A stretch of 64,000 nt of DNA from Teichococcus rhizosphaerae. GTDB taxonomy: Bacteria > Pseudomonadota > Alphaproteobacteria > Acetobacterales > Acetobacteraceae. The position numbers and the translations under genes are program-made. The stretch covers positions 1 to 64,000 of the forward strand of contig NZ_PDNU01000030.1 in the NCBI RefSeq assembly GCF_002631185.1, written 5' to 3'. A model generated the notes under the pieces. The model saw only the letters and a list, made by a program, of their open reading frames with translations. It made no database searches and had not been told where the DNA came from. How positions within the stretch are numbered: the stretch's first letter is position 1; each line of letters begins with the position of its first letter. Of the stretch, positions 1 to 8,685 are shown piece by piece.

Positions 1-87
1 ACCAGGCAGCATGCCGCCCTCTCCCAGGCCCTGCTGCCTTACCCTAACTTGGTGCTTTCGTGCTCAGAGCCCGTTTGAGAATGGTAT

Positions 88-106
88 CGCGGCACAAGAT
101 GCCGCG
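88..106 (-). terminator. small stem-loop downstream of the left-edge relic
   Basis: A perfect inverted repeat with arms CGCGGCA (88-94) and TGCCGCG (100-106) and a five-base loop. It lies about 60 bases beyond the stop of the minus-strand relic at 165-266, which would fit the relic's old transcription terminator. There is no U-tract on either strand, so the role is uncertain. Confidence 0.3.
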
Positions 107-164
107 CATACTGGCACAGTGGCACCACTATCCCTTGGGCTCTCGGTCTATTCTTAAAAGGTAT

Positions 165-266
165 TTAAGTGTATACAGCTTCTCCGATGATAGGGTTATA
201 TTTGGTCTTGGTGTATTTATCGCTCATCTGTCCGTCCTTTACCAAGCGCAGCTTGCCGCCTTCTTT
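165..266 (-). pseudogene. 33-codon C-terminal relic of an unrecognised protein
   Basis: On the minus strand a frame of 33 codons runs to a TAA at 165-167 and reads KEGGKLRLVKDG followed by a Lys/Tyr-rich tail ending EAVYT. It is bounded upstream by an in-frame TGA (267-269). Beyond that stop the same frame stays open for about another dozen codons. The residue mix looks like real protein, but there is no start codon or ribosome binding site. I do not recognise the family. It is most likely the decayed 3' end of an acquired gene, and chance cannot be excluded. Confidence 0.3.
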
Positions 267-561
267 TCATGGCTCCACAAAGGTCTCTGCGGCTCTCCAC
301 GCTCAGGTTAACGCCTCATGGAAGATCCTCAATCTCTGATTGAAATCGGGCAGGGGCCAAAACGCTTTCCCCCCGCATGATCCCGCCAATGCGGGTGGTG
401 TCGCGCGGCGGCAGCATGGCGCACCACCTGCCCCGGCTCCGCGCGATGCCGGTCGTCGCGTTCCAGCCTTCCGGTTCCGTCCCCGTGGCCGGAGCAGGGC
501 GGCGGATTGCCAGGGCGCGCTTTGTCCTGTCTTCTGCCGCGACAAGAGCCGGGGACAAGCG

Positions 562-1299
562 ATGACGGTGAGCGAGCGCATCCTGCTGGGCATGCTGACG
601 CCTTCCTCCAACACGGTCCTGGAGCCGGTGACGCAGACCATGACCGCCGCACTGCCGGAGGTCTCGGCGCATTTCGGCCGCTTCCGGGTGACGGAGATCG
701 CCCTTTCCGACCAGGCGCTCGGGCAGTTCGACGACAGCGAGATCCTGCGCGCGGCCGAGCTGCTGGCGCAGGCCAGGGTGAACGTCATCGCCTGGAACGG
801 CACCTCCGCCGGCTGGCTCGGCTTCGAGGCGGATGAGCGGCTGTGCCGCCGCATCACCGGGGCCACCGGCATCCCGGCCACCACCTCGATGCTGGCGCTG
901 AACGAGATCCTGGCCCGCACCGGCGTCAGGCGCCTCGGGGTGGTGACGCCGTATCTCGACGACGTGCAGGCACGCATCATCGCGAACTATGAGGGGCTCG
1001 GCATCGCCTGCGCGGCGGAGCGGCATCTCGGCCTGCGCGACAATTTCTCCTTCTCCGAGGTTTCCGCCGCCACGCTGCGCGGGATGGTGCGCGAGGTGGC
1101 GGCCGCCGGTCCGGAGGCGATCGCCGTGGTCTGCACCAACCTGCGCGCCGCGCCGCTGGTGGCGGAGTGGGAGGCGGAGACAGGCCTGCCCGTCTACGAC
1201 ACCATTGCAACCGTGGTCTGGAAGAGCCTGGTCATGGCGGGTGCAGATCCGGGCCGGGTGCAGGGCTGGGGCCGGCTGTTCCAGGCATTGCGGGATTGA
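562..1299 (+). CDS. Asp/Glu racemase-fold enzyme, arylmalonate decarboxylase / maleate isomerase family
   Basis: A cytoplasmic enzyme of 245 residues, the usual length for the arylmalonate decarboxylase/maleate cis-trans isomerase branch of the Asp/Glu racemase superfamily. The start at 562 (MTVSERILLGML) matches the family N-terminus, although the frame stays open further upstream. Characteristic segments are MLTPSSNTVLEP near the start, NGTSAGW at 79-85, VRRLGVVTPYLDDV at about 122-135 and VVCTN around Cys191. Known family racemases use two cysteines. Here the first position is Gly80 (N-G-T-S) and only Cys191 remains, as in arylmalonate decarboxylase. Substrate unknown; a decarboxylase or a one-cysteine isomerase is possible. 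It appears to be a single-gene unit. Confidence 0.8.
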   Translation: MTVSERILLGMLTPSSNTVLEPVTQTMTAALPEVSAHFGRFRVTEIALSDQALGQFDDSEILRAAELLAQARVNVIAWNGTSAGWLGFEADERLCRRITGATGIPATTSMLALNEILARTGVRRLGVVTPYLDDVQARIIANYEGLGIACAAERHLGLRDNFSFSEVSAATLRGMVREVAAAGPEAIAVVCTNLRAAPLVAEWEAETGLPVYDTIATVVWKSLVMAGADPGRVQGWGRLFQALRD

Positions 1300-1433
1300 G
1301 CGGGGGCGGGGGCAGGGGCGTGCCTCGCCGCGCCCATGCGAAGCCCTCCCGCATTGCGCCGGCCGCGCGGCTTTCCTAAGGAGGCGCGCGCCGGGGGCGG
1401 GGCCAGAGGCCTGAAGCAGGGAGGCGAGAGGGA

Positions 1434-2927
1434 ATGGCGAAGGCCCGGCGGAGGCTCGGGGCCGTGCGGGCGGGGGTGGCCGTGCTGCTCGGGGCGCTGG
1501 GGCTGGGCGCGGCCGGCATGGGCGTGCTCTGGGTGCAGGAGCGCGAAAGGCTGCTCGGCGAGGAGCCGCCGCGCCGCTCCTCCACCCTGGCCCTGCCGGA
1601 GCGCGAGAGCCGCGTCGTGCTTCGGCTCGACCTGCCCTTCGCCCTGCTGCGGCGGGCGGCGCTGGAGGCGGTGCCGGAGAGTTTCACCCAGCGCAGCCCG
1701 CCCGGCGCCGCCACGCGGCACGAGGTGACCATCCGCCGGGTGGGCGACCTCGCCCTCTCGGCCGCCGGGAACCGCCTGCGGGTGACGGCCGCCCTCGCCG
1801 TGGAGGGCGATGTGGGGCTGGGCGGCGCGCTGGCCGACCTGCTCTCGCTCGGCCGCAAGAACATCGACGCGGCGGCCGAGGTGCAGGCCGATCTCGGACT
1901 GACGCTGGACGATGGCTGGTGCCCGGCCTGGAGCGTCGCGGTCACCTATCGCTGGCTGCGCATGCCGCGGCTGGAGGTGATCGGCGGCGTCTGGGTGGGC
2001 ATCGAGGAGCAGGTGCGGGCCCAGGCGGAGGCGGCGCTGCGCGACCTGCCGGCGCAGCTCGCCGCCCTGCTGCCCTGCCGGACGGTGCGGGAGCAGGCGC
2101 TGGCGCTGTGGCAGCCGCGCAGCGTCGCGGTGCAGCTTCCCGCCGCGCCGCCGCTGCACCTGACGGTGCGGCCGCAATCCATCGGCCTGTCCGAGATCGC
2201 CGCGGCGCCCGGCGCGCTGAACGTGATGCTCGGCCTGCGCGCCGTCACCGCCATCACCTCGCGACGCCCGCCGGAGGCGCCGCCCGCCTTCCTGCCGCCG
2301 CTGCACGCCCTGCCCGAGCGCTGGCAGGAGCGGGACGGGCGGCTGCGCGTGGCCATTCCCGTCCGCGCCGGCTACGACATGATCCGCGACTGGCTGATGC
2401 GGGAGTTCGGCGGGCGGGACATGCCCTTCGAGACGCCGCTCGGGACGGTGCGCCTGCGGGTGCGGGAGATCTTTCTCTATCCCAGCGATCCGGCGCTGGC
2501 GATGGCCGTCACCTTCGATGCCAGCCTGCCCGGCCTGCTGCCCGACACCACGGGGCGGGTGGTGTTCTCCGCCCGGCCGGTGCTGGGCGCCGGTGGCACC
2601 AGGGTCGGGCTGGAGGATCTGCGTTTCGTGCGCGACCTGGACAGCCGGGTCTGGTCGCTGGCGACGCTGGTGTTCGAGCGGCAGATCCGCGAATGGCTGG
2701 AGGGCATCGCTGTCTATGACCTGCGCGAGGTGATGGACGGGGCGCTGGAGGCGCTGCGCGAGCTTGCCGCCGACCCCGCCAACACCGGCGGGCTGCGCGT
2801 CACGCTCACGCGCCCGGAGCTGCGGCTGGAGCGGCTGGTGCCGGAGCTGGACGCGCTGGCCGTGCTGGGCAGCGCCGAGGCCGGCGTGGAGGCCGAGCTG
2901 ACCTCGCTGCCGCTGCCGCTGCCCTGA
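1434..2927 (+). CDS. DUF4403 family envelope protein
   Basis: 497 residues. An N-terminal hydrophobic segment (about residues 11-33) acts as a signal or membrane anchor, so the rest should lie in the periplasm. The body resembles DUF4403 proteins, which are predicted lipid-binding-like envelope proteins. Visible features are the beta-rich stretches REREVVLRL-like at about 58-65 and the repeated pattern of alternating hydrophobic residues in the C-terminal half. The start at 1434 is preceded by GGAGGCGAGAG, a good ribosome binding site. The next gene converges on it with a 16-base gap. The molecular role is unknown and the assignment rests on overall sequence character. Confidence 0.6.
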   Translation: MAKARRRLGAVRAGVAVLLGALGLGAAGMGVLWVQERERLLGEEPPRRSSTLALPERESRVVLRLDLPFALLRRAALEAVPESFTQRSPPGAATRHEVTIRRVGDLALSAAGNRLRVTAALAVEGDVGLGGALADLLSLGRKNIDAAAEVQADLGLTLDDGWCPAWSVAVTYRWLRMPRLEVIGGVWVGIEEQVRAQAEAALRDLPAQLAALLPCRTVREQALALWQPRSVAVQLPAAPPLHLTVRPQSIGLSEIAAAPGALNVMLGLRAVTAITSRRPPEAPPAFLPPLHALPERWQERDGRLRVAIPVRAGYDMIRDWLMREFGGRDMPFETPLGTVRLRVREIFLYPSDPALAMAVTFDASLPGLLPDTTGRVVFSARPVLGAGGTRVGLEDLRFVRDLDSRVWSLATLVFERQIREWLEGIAVYDLREVMDGALEALRELAADPANTGGLRVTLTRPELRLERLVPELDALAVLGSAEAGVEAELTSLPLPLP

Positions 2928-2943
2928 CCGGCAGGCAGGCGCC

Positions 2944-3735
2944 TCAGCCGGCCGCGGCCGTCCGGTGCGGCGCGGCCGGCGTTTCCAGCGTCTGGCCCGG
3001 CATGCCGAAGCGCCCGAGCCCCGGCAGCTTGATGGCCGGCCGGCGCAGGTCCAGCCCCGCCACGGCGCCTAGCAGGTTCAACTCGATCCCTTCCACCCAG
3101 CCCAGGGTGATCCCCGCATAGCCGCCCAGCGTCAGGGAAACGCCGGTGCCCGAGCCCGTGCGGCGCAGCCAGCGCCCGTCCCAGGGAAAGTCCTTGCCGA
3201 TGGCGGTGGGCGGCAGCACCACCCCCAGCCCCGGCACCGCGCCCATCACCGCCGAGACGAAGGTGTTGGAATTGGGCCCCGGCCAGGCGCGGTAGTGGCC
3301 GCGCTCGCGCCAGGCATAGCCGGCGATGGCCTGTTGCAGCGCCGGGATCATCGCCGCCGCCTCCGCGCCATCAAGCGCGAACACCGTCTCGGGCGCATGG
3401 CCGAACCAGCGGCCATCGGCCTCGAAGCCGTTCATGCGGATGGGCTCGCCCCAGGCGGTGTAGTCGTAGCGGGTGTAGCCGGCGGCGCCTTCCGGCTTGA
3501 AGACGATCCAGCAATGGGTGGCGAAGATGCCGCGCCAGCGCACCGTCTGGGCGGCGAAGACGCGCACCAGGGCGGGGCGGTGCGTGGCGGCGGGCGGCAG
3601 CAGGCCGGCGCTGGAGCGGTCGGCGATGCGCCAGCCGGCGCCGCTGCCGCTGCTGAGGTAGAGGGCTGCCGAGATGGCCAGCGGCAGAAGATAAGCCAGG
3701 AGGAAGAACCACAGGAAGACACGAAGGGCGAGCAT
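2944..3735 (-). CDS. DUF3750 family membrane-anchored protein
   Basis: 263 residues from the chosen Met (MLALRVFLWFFLLAYLLPLA), which opens directly into a transmembrane or signal segment (residues 1-25). The frame continues upstream, but that extension is Arg/Pro-rich and unlike protein. Features typical of DUF3750 are HCWIVFKPEG, YDYTAWGEP, RAWPGPNSNTF and a C-terminal Gly-rich block (TLGGYAGITLGWVEG). The WPGPNSNTF element resembles a thiol- or serine-hydrolase-like NlpC-type core, but this is only a resemblance. Function unknown; probably periplasmic. Confidence 0.65.
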   Translation of the reverse strand: MLALRVFLWFFLLAYLLPLAISAALYLSSGSGAGWRIADRSSAGLLPPAATHRPALVRVFAAQTVRWRGIFATHCWIVFKPEGAAGYTRYDYTAWGEPIRMNGFEADGRWFGHAPETVFALDGAEAAAMIPALQQAIAGYAWRERGHYRAWPGPNSNTFVSAVMGAVPGLGVVLPPTAIGKDFPWDGRWLRRTGSGTGVSLTLGGYAGITLGWVEGIELNLLGAVAGLDLRRPAIKLPGLGRFGMPGQTLETPAAPHRTAAAG

Positions 3736-3868
3736 GGAGGGTCCCTGCCGGGGCCCCCGCCGGCGCGGGGACCAAGCCACAAAGAGCAAGGGATGGGGGC
3801 GCCGCCCGCCTCCCGCAAGGCTTCGCCGCCGGACGCGGCGGGGAGGCCCGCCCCGCTCGCTGCCTGGC

Positions 3869-4687
3869 TCAGCGGCCCAGCACGGATTGGTGCACCCAGC
3901 CAAGGGGGGTGTCCTCGCCCACCTGGAGCCAGCCGCCCGGCGCCTCGTCGAAGACGCGCAGCGCGGTGGACCTGGGGACCACCCGCACCACCGCCCCCCC
4001 GCCGCCCGGGTGGCTGCGGATGTTGACGGGATGCGCCGGGGTGGTGGTGACGGTGCGGCCGGGCGCCTGCGCCGCGGGGGGGCGGGAAGCGGGCGGCGCT
4101 TGCGGGCCTGGTGCCGCCGCGGGCGGTGCGGCCGCGAGGGGCGCCGCCGGGGCGGGTTCCCCTGCTGGCATGGGCTGCCCCGGCGCCGCCGGCATGGGGG
4201 CGGGGCCGGACTGCCGCATCAGCGCCGTGTCGGAGGGCAGCGGGGGCAGGGCGCCCAGCGACTGGCCCTGGCCGGGGCGGGGCCCGCCGCCCTCGAAGCA
4301 GCGCTCGGTGCTCTCGATGTAGACGCGGCTGGCCTCGACATTGGACAGGCCGATGACGAGGTCGGCGCGGAGGGGCTTGCCCTCCTGCGCCGTCACCACC
4401 GAGACCCAGGGGATGTAGGGGTCGCTCAACGCGCCGGTCGGGTTCACCTGGCCGCAAACGGCATAGGTGCCGGCGACCTGCTGGCCATAGACCTGAACGG
4501 CGCGCAGCCGCATCTCGCCCGTGGCGCGCAGCCGGGCGCGCACCTGTTCCTCGGCGGCGCCGCGCAGGGCGGCGAGGTTGGCGTCCTGGCCGGCGGATGC
4601 CTCGCTCGCCTTCTGGTCGCTGTCGTCGCAGCCGGCGAGGCCGAGCAGGGCAAGGAATGGAAGCGGGGCGAGGAGCTTAAGCATCAC
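3869..4687 (-). CDS. SH3b-domain lipoprotein
   Basis: 272 residues. The N-terminus MMLKLLAPLPFLALLGLAGC carries a lipobox (LAGC, Cys20), so the product should be a lipoprotein. Residues 30-140 form a small folded region (QVYGQQVAGTYAVCGQVNP). A long Pro/Ala linker follows at about 150-215. The C-terminal 55 residues look like a bacterial SH3 domain, with VNIRSHPGGGGAVVRV, a DEAPGGWLQV turn and a final GWVH. Such domains bind peptidoglycan or metal-associated partners. It is the only gene between the DUF3750 gene and the hydantoinase, on the same strand as both. The start may be Met1 or Met2. Confidence 0.75.
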   Translation of the reverse strand: MMLKLLAPLPFLALLGLAGCDDSDQKASEASAGQDANLAALRGAAEEQVRARLRATGEMRLRAVQVYGQQVAGTYAVCGQVNPTGALSDPYIPWVSVVTAQEGKPLRADLVIGLSNVEASRVYIESTERCFEGGGPRPGQGQSLGALPPLPSDTALMRQSGPAPMPAAPGQPMPAGEPAPAAPLAAAPPAAAPGPQAPPASRPPAAQAPGRTVTTTPAHPVNIRSHPGGGGAVVRVVPRSTALRVFDEAPGGWLQVGEDTPLGWVHQSVLGR

Positions 4688-4790
4688 AGCATCTTACCAT
4701 GCGCGGCGCGTCCGACGAAGCGATGCGCGACGGCGCCCGGGCCGGCATGCCGGCCGGGCGCGCGCCGCGTGGAGGCGCGGCGGCTTCCGC

Positions 4791-6272
4791 TCAGGCCAGG
4801 GCGGCGTCGAAGCCGTCCGGCACCACGCCACGGCCCCTGGCCAGCGCATAGGGCCCGCGCGGGAGGAACCGGCCGGAGCCGGGCGGCGCCAGCACCTCGC
4901 CCTCCCGCACCGCCACCTCGCCACGGCGGATGGTGACGCTTGGCCAGCCCTTCACCGGCATCCCTTTCCAGGGCGTGTAGTCGATGGCGTGGTGCAACCC
5001 GTCATTGCGGATGACCCGCTCCGCGTCCGGGTCCCACAGCACGAGGTCCGCGTCGGCGCCGGGGGCGAGGCTGCCCTTGCGGCCGGCGAGGCCGAACAGC
5101 GCCGCCGCGTTGGCCGAGGAAAGCCGCACAAAGGCCGGCAGGTCGATGCGGCCCTTCGAGACACCCTCGGAGAACAGCACGGGAAGCCGCGTCTCGATGC
5201 CGGGCACGCCGTTGGGGATGGCGTTGAAGGCCGGCATGCCGTCCGGCCGCCGCACCGCCGCGCCGGTGCCATAGGCGCTGCCGCCGGCCACCCGCTTCTG
5301 CGTGGCGAAGGAGAAGCCGCAATGGTCGGAGGTGACGACATCCAGCGTGCCGTCCTGGATGCGGCGCCAGATGCGCGCATTCTCGCCCGCCTCGCGCAGG
5401 GCGGGGGAGCAGACCGCCTTGGCGCCGGCGAAATCCGCGCCCGTCAGGTCCTCGTGGCTGAGGGTGAAGTATTGCGGGCAGGTCTCGCCCCACACCTTCA
5501 GGCCGCGCGCCCTGGCGCGCGCGATCTCGGCCGCCGCCTCCTCGCAGGAGACGTGGAACACCTGGATCGGCTGGTCCACCAGCTCGGCCAGCGCGATGGC
5601 GCGGTGCGTTGCCTCGCGCTCCACCACGGGCGGGCGGGACCAGGCATGCTGCAGCGGGTCGGTCAGCCCCGCCTTCAGCAGCGCCTGGATGCGCCAGCCG
5701 ATGGCGTCGTAATTCTCGCAATGGACGGTGACAAAGGCGTCGAGGCGCCTCGCGGATGCCAGCACCTCGAGGAACTGCGCGTCGGTCAGGCGCAGCGGGT
5801 CGTAGGTGAGGAAAACCTTCAGGCTGCGGATGCCGCGCGCGACAAGGGCGGGCAGCTCCTTCTCCATCACCTCCGGCGTCGGGTCGGTGATGATCTGGTG
5901 GAAGGAGTAGTCGGCGCGGGAGGCGGCGGCGCGCGCCTCGTAGCCGGGCGCCGAGGCGGCCAGGCTGTGCCCCTTCCATTGCGGCAGGAAGCAGATGAAG
6001 GAGGTGGTGCCGCCCGCCAGCGCCGCCGCCGAGCCGCTGGCGAAGCTTTCCTCGTGCACCGTGCCGTCCTGGCCCATCTCCTCCAGGTGGCAATGGGAGT
6101 CGAGGCCGCCGGGCGTCACGATCATGCCCTTGGCCGGGATCTCCTCGCGCCCCCGGCCGAGGCCATGGCCGAGCGCGGCGATACGCCCGCCCCGGATGCC
6201 GATATCGGCCTCGAACACTTCCGCCGCGCTGGCCAGGGTGCCGCCACGCACCACCAGGTCGAATTCTTCCAT
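4791..6272 (-). CDS. hydA: dihydropyrimidinase / D-hydantoinase
   Basis: A 493-residue cyclic amidohydrolase that opens dihydropyrimidine, hydantoin or related cyclic imide rings to N-carbamoyl products. The metal site is visible: D-S-H-C-H near residues 58-62, the carboxylated-lysine segment SLKVFLTY around 150, VHCEN, HVSCEEAA and the catalytic SDHCGF. The start at 6272 (MEEFDLVVRGG) is fixed by GGAAGGAAAG just upstream; the longer open frame is not used. It is transcribed divergently from the M20 hydrolase across a 190-base gap, so the two may share a promoter region and a ring-opening plus deacylation route. Substrate not determinable. Confidence 0.88.
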   Translation of the reverse strand: MEEFDLVVRGGTLASAAEVFEADIGIRGGRIAALGHGLGRGREEIPAKGMIVTPGGLDSHCHLEEMGQDGTVHEESFASGSAAALAGGTTSFICFLPQWKGHSLAASAPGYEARAAASRADYSFHQIITDPTPEVMEKELPALVARGIRSLKVFLTYDPLRLTDAQFLEVLASARRLDAFVTVHCENYDAIGWRIQALLKAGLTDPLQHAWSRPPVVEREATHRAIALAELVDQPIQVFHVSCEEAAAEIARARARGLKVWGETCPQYFTLSHEDLTGADFAGAKAVCSPALREAGENARIWRRIQDGTLDVVTSDHCGFSFATQKRVAGGSAYGTGAAVRRPDGMPAFNAIPNGVPGIETRLPVLFSEGVSKGRIDLPAFVRLSSANAAALFGLAGRKGSLAPGADADLVLWDPDAERVIRNDGLHHAIDYTPWKGMPVKGWPSVTIRRGEVAVREGEVLAPPGSGRFLPRGPYALARGRGVVPDGFDAALA

Positions 6273-6462
6273 CTGTCTTTCCTTCCGCGCCGGCTGGCGG
6301 GCTCCACGGCGTGGCCCTGGCCAGGCGGCGCTCACGGGTGAAAATCTGCGGCCGCCGCCGCGATCCGTCCATGGCGATGACGCGTGGCCCTTCCGCTTCC
6401 GCGCGATCCAGGGGAAGGATGCGGGCCAGCACTCCCTCCACGACCGAGAGGCCCCGCACCCC

Positions 6463-7896
6463 ATGACACGAGACGCCGCCATCGCCGCCGCCCGCCAGAC
6501 GCTGGAGGACGGCTCCCTGCTGGAGACCCTGGCGCGCCGCGTGGCCTTCCCCACCGCCAGCCAGGACCCGGCGAGCGGCCCGCACCTGTGGGGCTATCTG
6601 GAGCGGGAGATCGCCCCGGACCTGGAGCGGATGGGCTTCTCCTGCGCGATCCACCCCAACCCCGCCGGGGAGGGCGGCCCCTTCCTGATCGGCCGCCGCA
6701 TCGAGGATCCGGCCCTGCCGACGCTGCTCACCTATGGCCATGGCGACACGGTGCTGGGCATGGAGGGGCAATGGCTGGAGGGCCTTTCCCCTTGGGTGCT
6801 GACGCAGCGCGGGGAGCGGCTCTACGGGCGCGGTATCGTCGACAACAAGGGCCAGTTCACCAGCAACCTGGTGGCGCTCGACGCGGTGCGCCGGGTGCGC
6901 GGGCGCCTCGGCTTCAACGTGGTGGTGCTGCTGGAAACCAGCGAGGAGGTGGGCTCCCCCGGCATCGACGCGTTCTGCCGCGCGCATCGCGAGGCGCTGG
7001 CGGCGGATGTGCTGATCGCCTCGGACGGGCCGCGCCTGGTGCCGGAGGTGCCGACGCTGAGCCTCGGCACGCGCGGCGCCATCAGCTTCGACCTGCGGGT
7101 GCGCTACCGCGAGGGCGGCCACCATTCCGGCAACTGGGGCGGCATCCTGGCCAATCCGGGCGTGCGGCTGGCGCATGCGCTGGCCAGCATCATCGACCGC
7201 GACGGCAAGGTGCTGGTGCGCGAGCTGGTACCGGAGGGCATCTCCGACAGCATCCGCCGCGCCCTGGCCAAATGCCGCGTCGATGGCGGGCCGACGGGGC
7301 CGAAGGTCGACCCCTGGTGGGGCGAGCCGGGCCTCTCGGCGGCGGAGAAGGTGTTCAGCTGGAACACCTTCGAGGTGCTGGCCTTCAGCACCGGCAACCC
7401 GCTGGCGCCCGTCAACGCCGTGCCGCCCGAGGCCTTCGCCCGCTGCCAGATCCGCTACACGGTGGACCGGCCGGTGGAAAGCTTCGTGCCCGCCATCCGC
7501 CGCCACCTCGCCGCCCAGGGCTTCGACGACGTGGTGGTGGAGGAGGTGAAGGAAGGCGCCGACTGGGCCGCCACCCGCATGGACCCCGAGGGACCCTGGC
7601 CCACCCTCGTCGCCGCCTCGGTGGAGCGCAGCCTGGGCAAGGCGCCGATGATCGTCCCCAATGCCGGCGGCTCGCTGCCGAATGACAGCTTCGCCCTCAC
7701 GCTGGGCCTGCCCACGGTCTACATCCCGCATTCCTACAGCGGCTGCTCGCAGCACGCGCCGAACGAGCACGCGCTGCTGCCGCTGATGCGCGAGGCGCTG
7801 GAGATCGGCGCCGGGCTGTTCTGGGACCTGGGCGAGCAGCCCTGGCCGGGGCGGCGGGGGGCGCTGCCGGCCTTCGCGCCGGAAGGGGCGGGCTGA
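6463..7896 (+). CDS. M20-family metallopeptidase / amidohydrolase
   Basis: 477 residues, the length of M20 dipeptidases and aminoacylases (ArgE/DapE/CPG2 group). Motifs in order are YGHGDTV (metal His and Asp), RGIVDNKGQ (bridging Asp), LETSEEVGSPG (catalytic Glu pair), SDGPR, the dimerisation-domain REGGHHSG and, near the end, PHSYSG and HAPNEHA, which supplies the last His ligand. The start is the ATG at 6463 (MTRDAAIAAAR); the frame extends upstream only through the antisense of hydA. It is divergent from hydA and ends three bases before the convergent nikE stop. It probably hydrolyses an N-acyl or N-carbamoyl amino acid or a dipeptide. Confidence 0.87.
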   Translation: MTRDAAIAAARQTLEDGSLLETLARRVAFPTASQDPASGPHLWGYLEREIAPDLERMGFSCAIHPNPAGEGGPFLIGRRIEDPALPTLLTYGHGDTVLGMEGQWLEGLSPWVLTQRGERLYGRGIVDNKGQFTSNLVALDAVRRVRGRLGFNVVVLLETSEEVGSPGIDAFCRAHREALAADVLIASDGPRLVPEVPTLSLGTRGAISFDLRVRYREGGHHSGNWGGILANPGVRLAHALASIIDRDGKVLVRELVPEGISDSIRRALAKCRVDGGPTGPKVDPWWGEPGLSAAEKVFSWNTFEVLAFSTGNPLAPVNAVPPEAFARCQIRYTVDRPVESFVPAIRRHLAAQGFDDVVVEEVKEGADWAATRMDPEGPWPTLVAASVERSLGKAPMIVPNAGGSLPNDSFALTLGLPTVYIPHSYSGCSQHAPNEHALLPLMREALEIGAGLFWDLGEQPWPGRRGALPAFAPEGAG

Positions 7897-7899
7897 GCC

Positions 7900-8685
7900 T
7901 CAGCCCGGGCGCCACGCCGGCCGGGCGGGCAGGATGGCATCGCGCAGCGCCGCCATGGCGGGCGGCAGCGGGCCATCCCCGAACGGCTCCGCCACCTCCA
8001 CCGGCCGGCGGTCCTGCATCACGTAGCAGCGGCCGGCGAAGCCGCGCACCAGCCGCAGGTCGTGGGTGACGAACAGGTAGGCCACGCCCGTCTCCCGCCG
8101 CAGCCGGGCCAGCAGCGCCAGGATGCGCGCCTGTGTCTCGAGGTCCAGGCTGTTCACCGCCTCGTCCAGCAGCACGAGGCGCGGGCCGGGTGCGAGGGCG
8201 CGGGCGATGCAGAGGCGCTGCAACTGCCCGCCGCTCATCCGGTGCGCCAGGCGGTCCATGACGGCGGGATCGAGCCCCACCGCCCGCATCAGGCCAGCGA
8301 CGCGCGCACGCAGGGCCTCGCGCGGCAGGCGCGCGGCCAGCAGCGGCTCGGCCATCACCGCGAAGGCGGACAGGCGCGGGCTGGTGGCACCGAACGGGTC
8401 CTGGAACACCGCCTGGATGGCCCGCCGGTCGGCCGGCGCCACGCGGCCGCGCGCATCGCGCAGGGGGCGGCCCTCGAACAGCACCGTGCCGGCATCGGGC
8501 GCCTCCAGGCCCAGCATCAGGCGGCCCAGCGTGCTCTTGCCCGAGCCGGTGGGCCCGAGCAGCGCCACGCATTCGCCCGCCTCGATGCGGAGCGCCGCCG
8601 CCTCCAGCACCGGCAGGCGGCGGCGGGCGAGCAGGCCGCCCTGGCGATAGGCGTGGTGGATGCCCTCCATGCGCAGCAGGCTCAT
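7900..8685 (-). CDS. nikE: nickel ABC transporter ATPase NikE
   Basis: 261-residue ABC ATPase, last gene of the nikABCDE operon. Walker A is GPTGSGKST at about 44-52, the signature MSGGQLQRL, and Walker B RLVLLDEAVN. The family is the oligopeptide/nickel type (DppF/NikE). Its ATG overlaps the nikD stop (ATGA), so the two ATPases are translationally coupled. The nickel assignment comes from the operon's receptor and operator rather than from this sequence. Confidence 0.85.
   Translation of the reverse strand: MSLLRMEGIHHAYRQGGLLARRRLPVLEAAALRIEAGECVALLGPTGSGKSTLGRLMLGLEAPDAGTVLFEGRPLRDARGRVAPADRRAIQAVFQDPFGATSPRLSAFAVMAEPLLAARLPREALRARVAGLMRAVGLDPAVMDRLAHRMSGGQLQRLCIARALAPGPRLVLLDEAVNSLDLETQARILALLARLRRETGVAYLFVTHDLRLVRGFAGRCYVMQDRRPVEVAEPFGDGPLPPAMAALRDAILPARPAWRPG

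Larger units (their letters stand above)
1..561. other. left-edge non-coding stretch with gene debris
   Basis: I find no intact gene here. Bases 1-300 are clearly poorer in G+C than everything downstream and contain TA-rich runs around 150-235. Bases 300-561 return to the normal GC-rich style and form the leader of the gene starting at 562. A short stem-loop (88-106) and a minus-strand coding relic (165-266) are listed separately. The composition change suggests the edge of a transferred or decayed segment that continues left of the window. Confidence 0.5.

Noticed and set aside
3736-3903. Longer N-terminus for the DUF3750 protein
   Set aside because: The extra 56 residues are Arg/Pro/Gly-rich and precede a clear signal or membrane helix.
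5002-7770. A 920-codon minus-strand frame across hydA and the M20 gene
   Set aside because: It overlaps two enzymes with complete catalytic motifs in other frames and its sequence is compositional noise.
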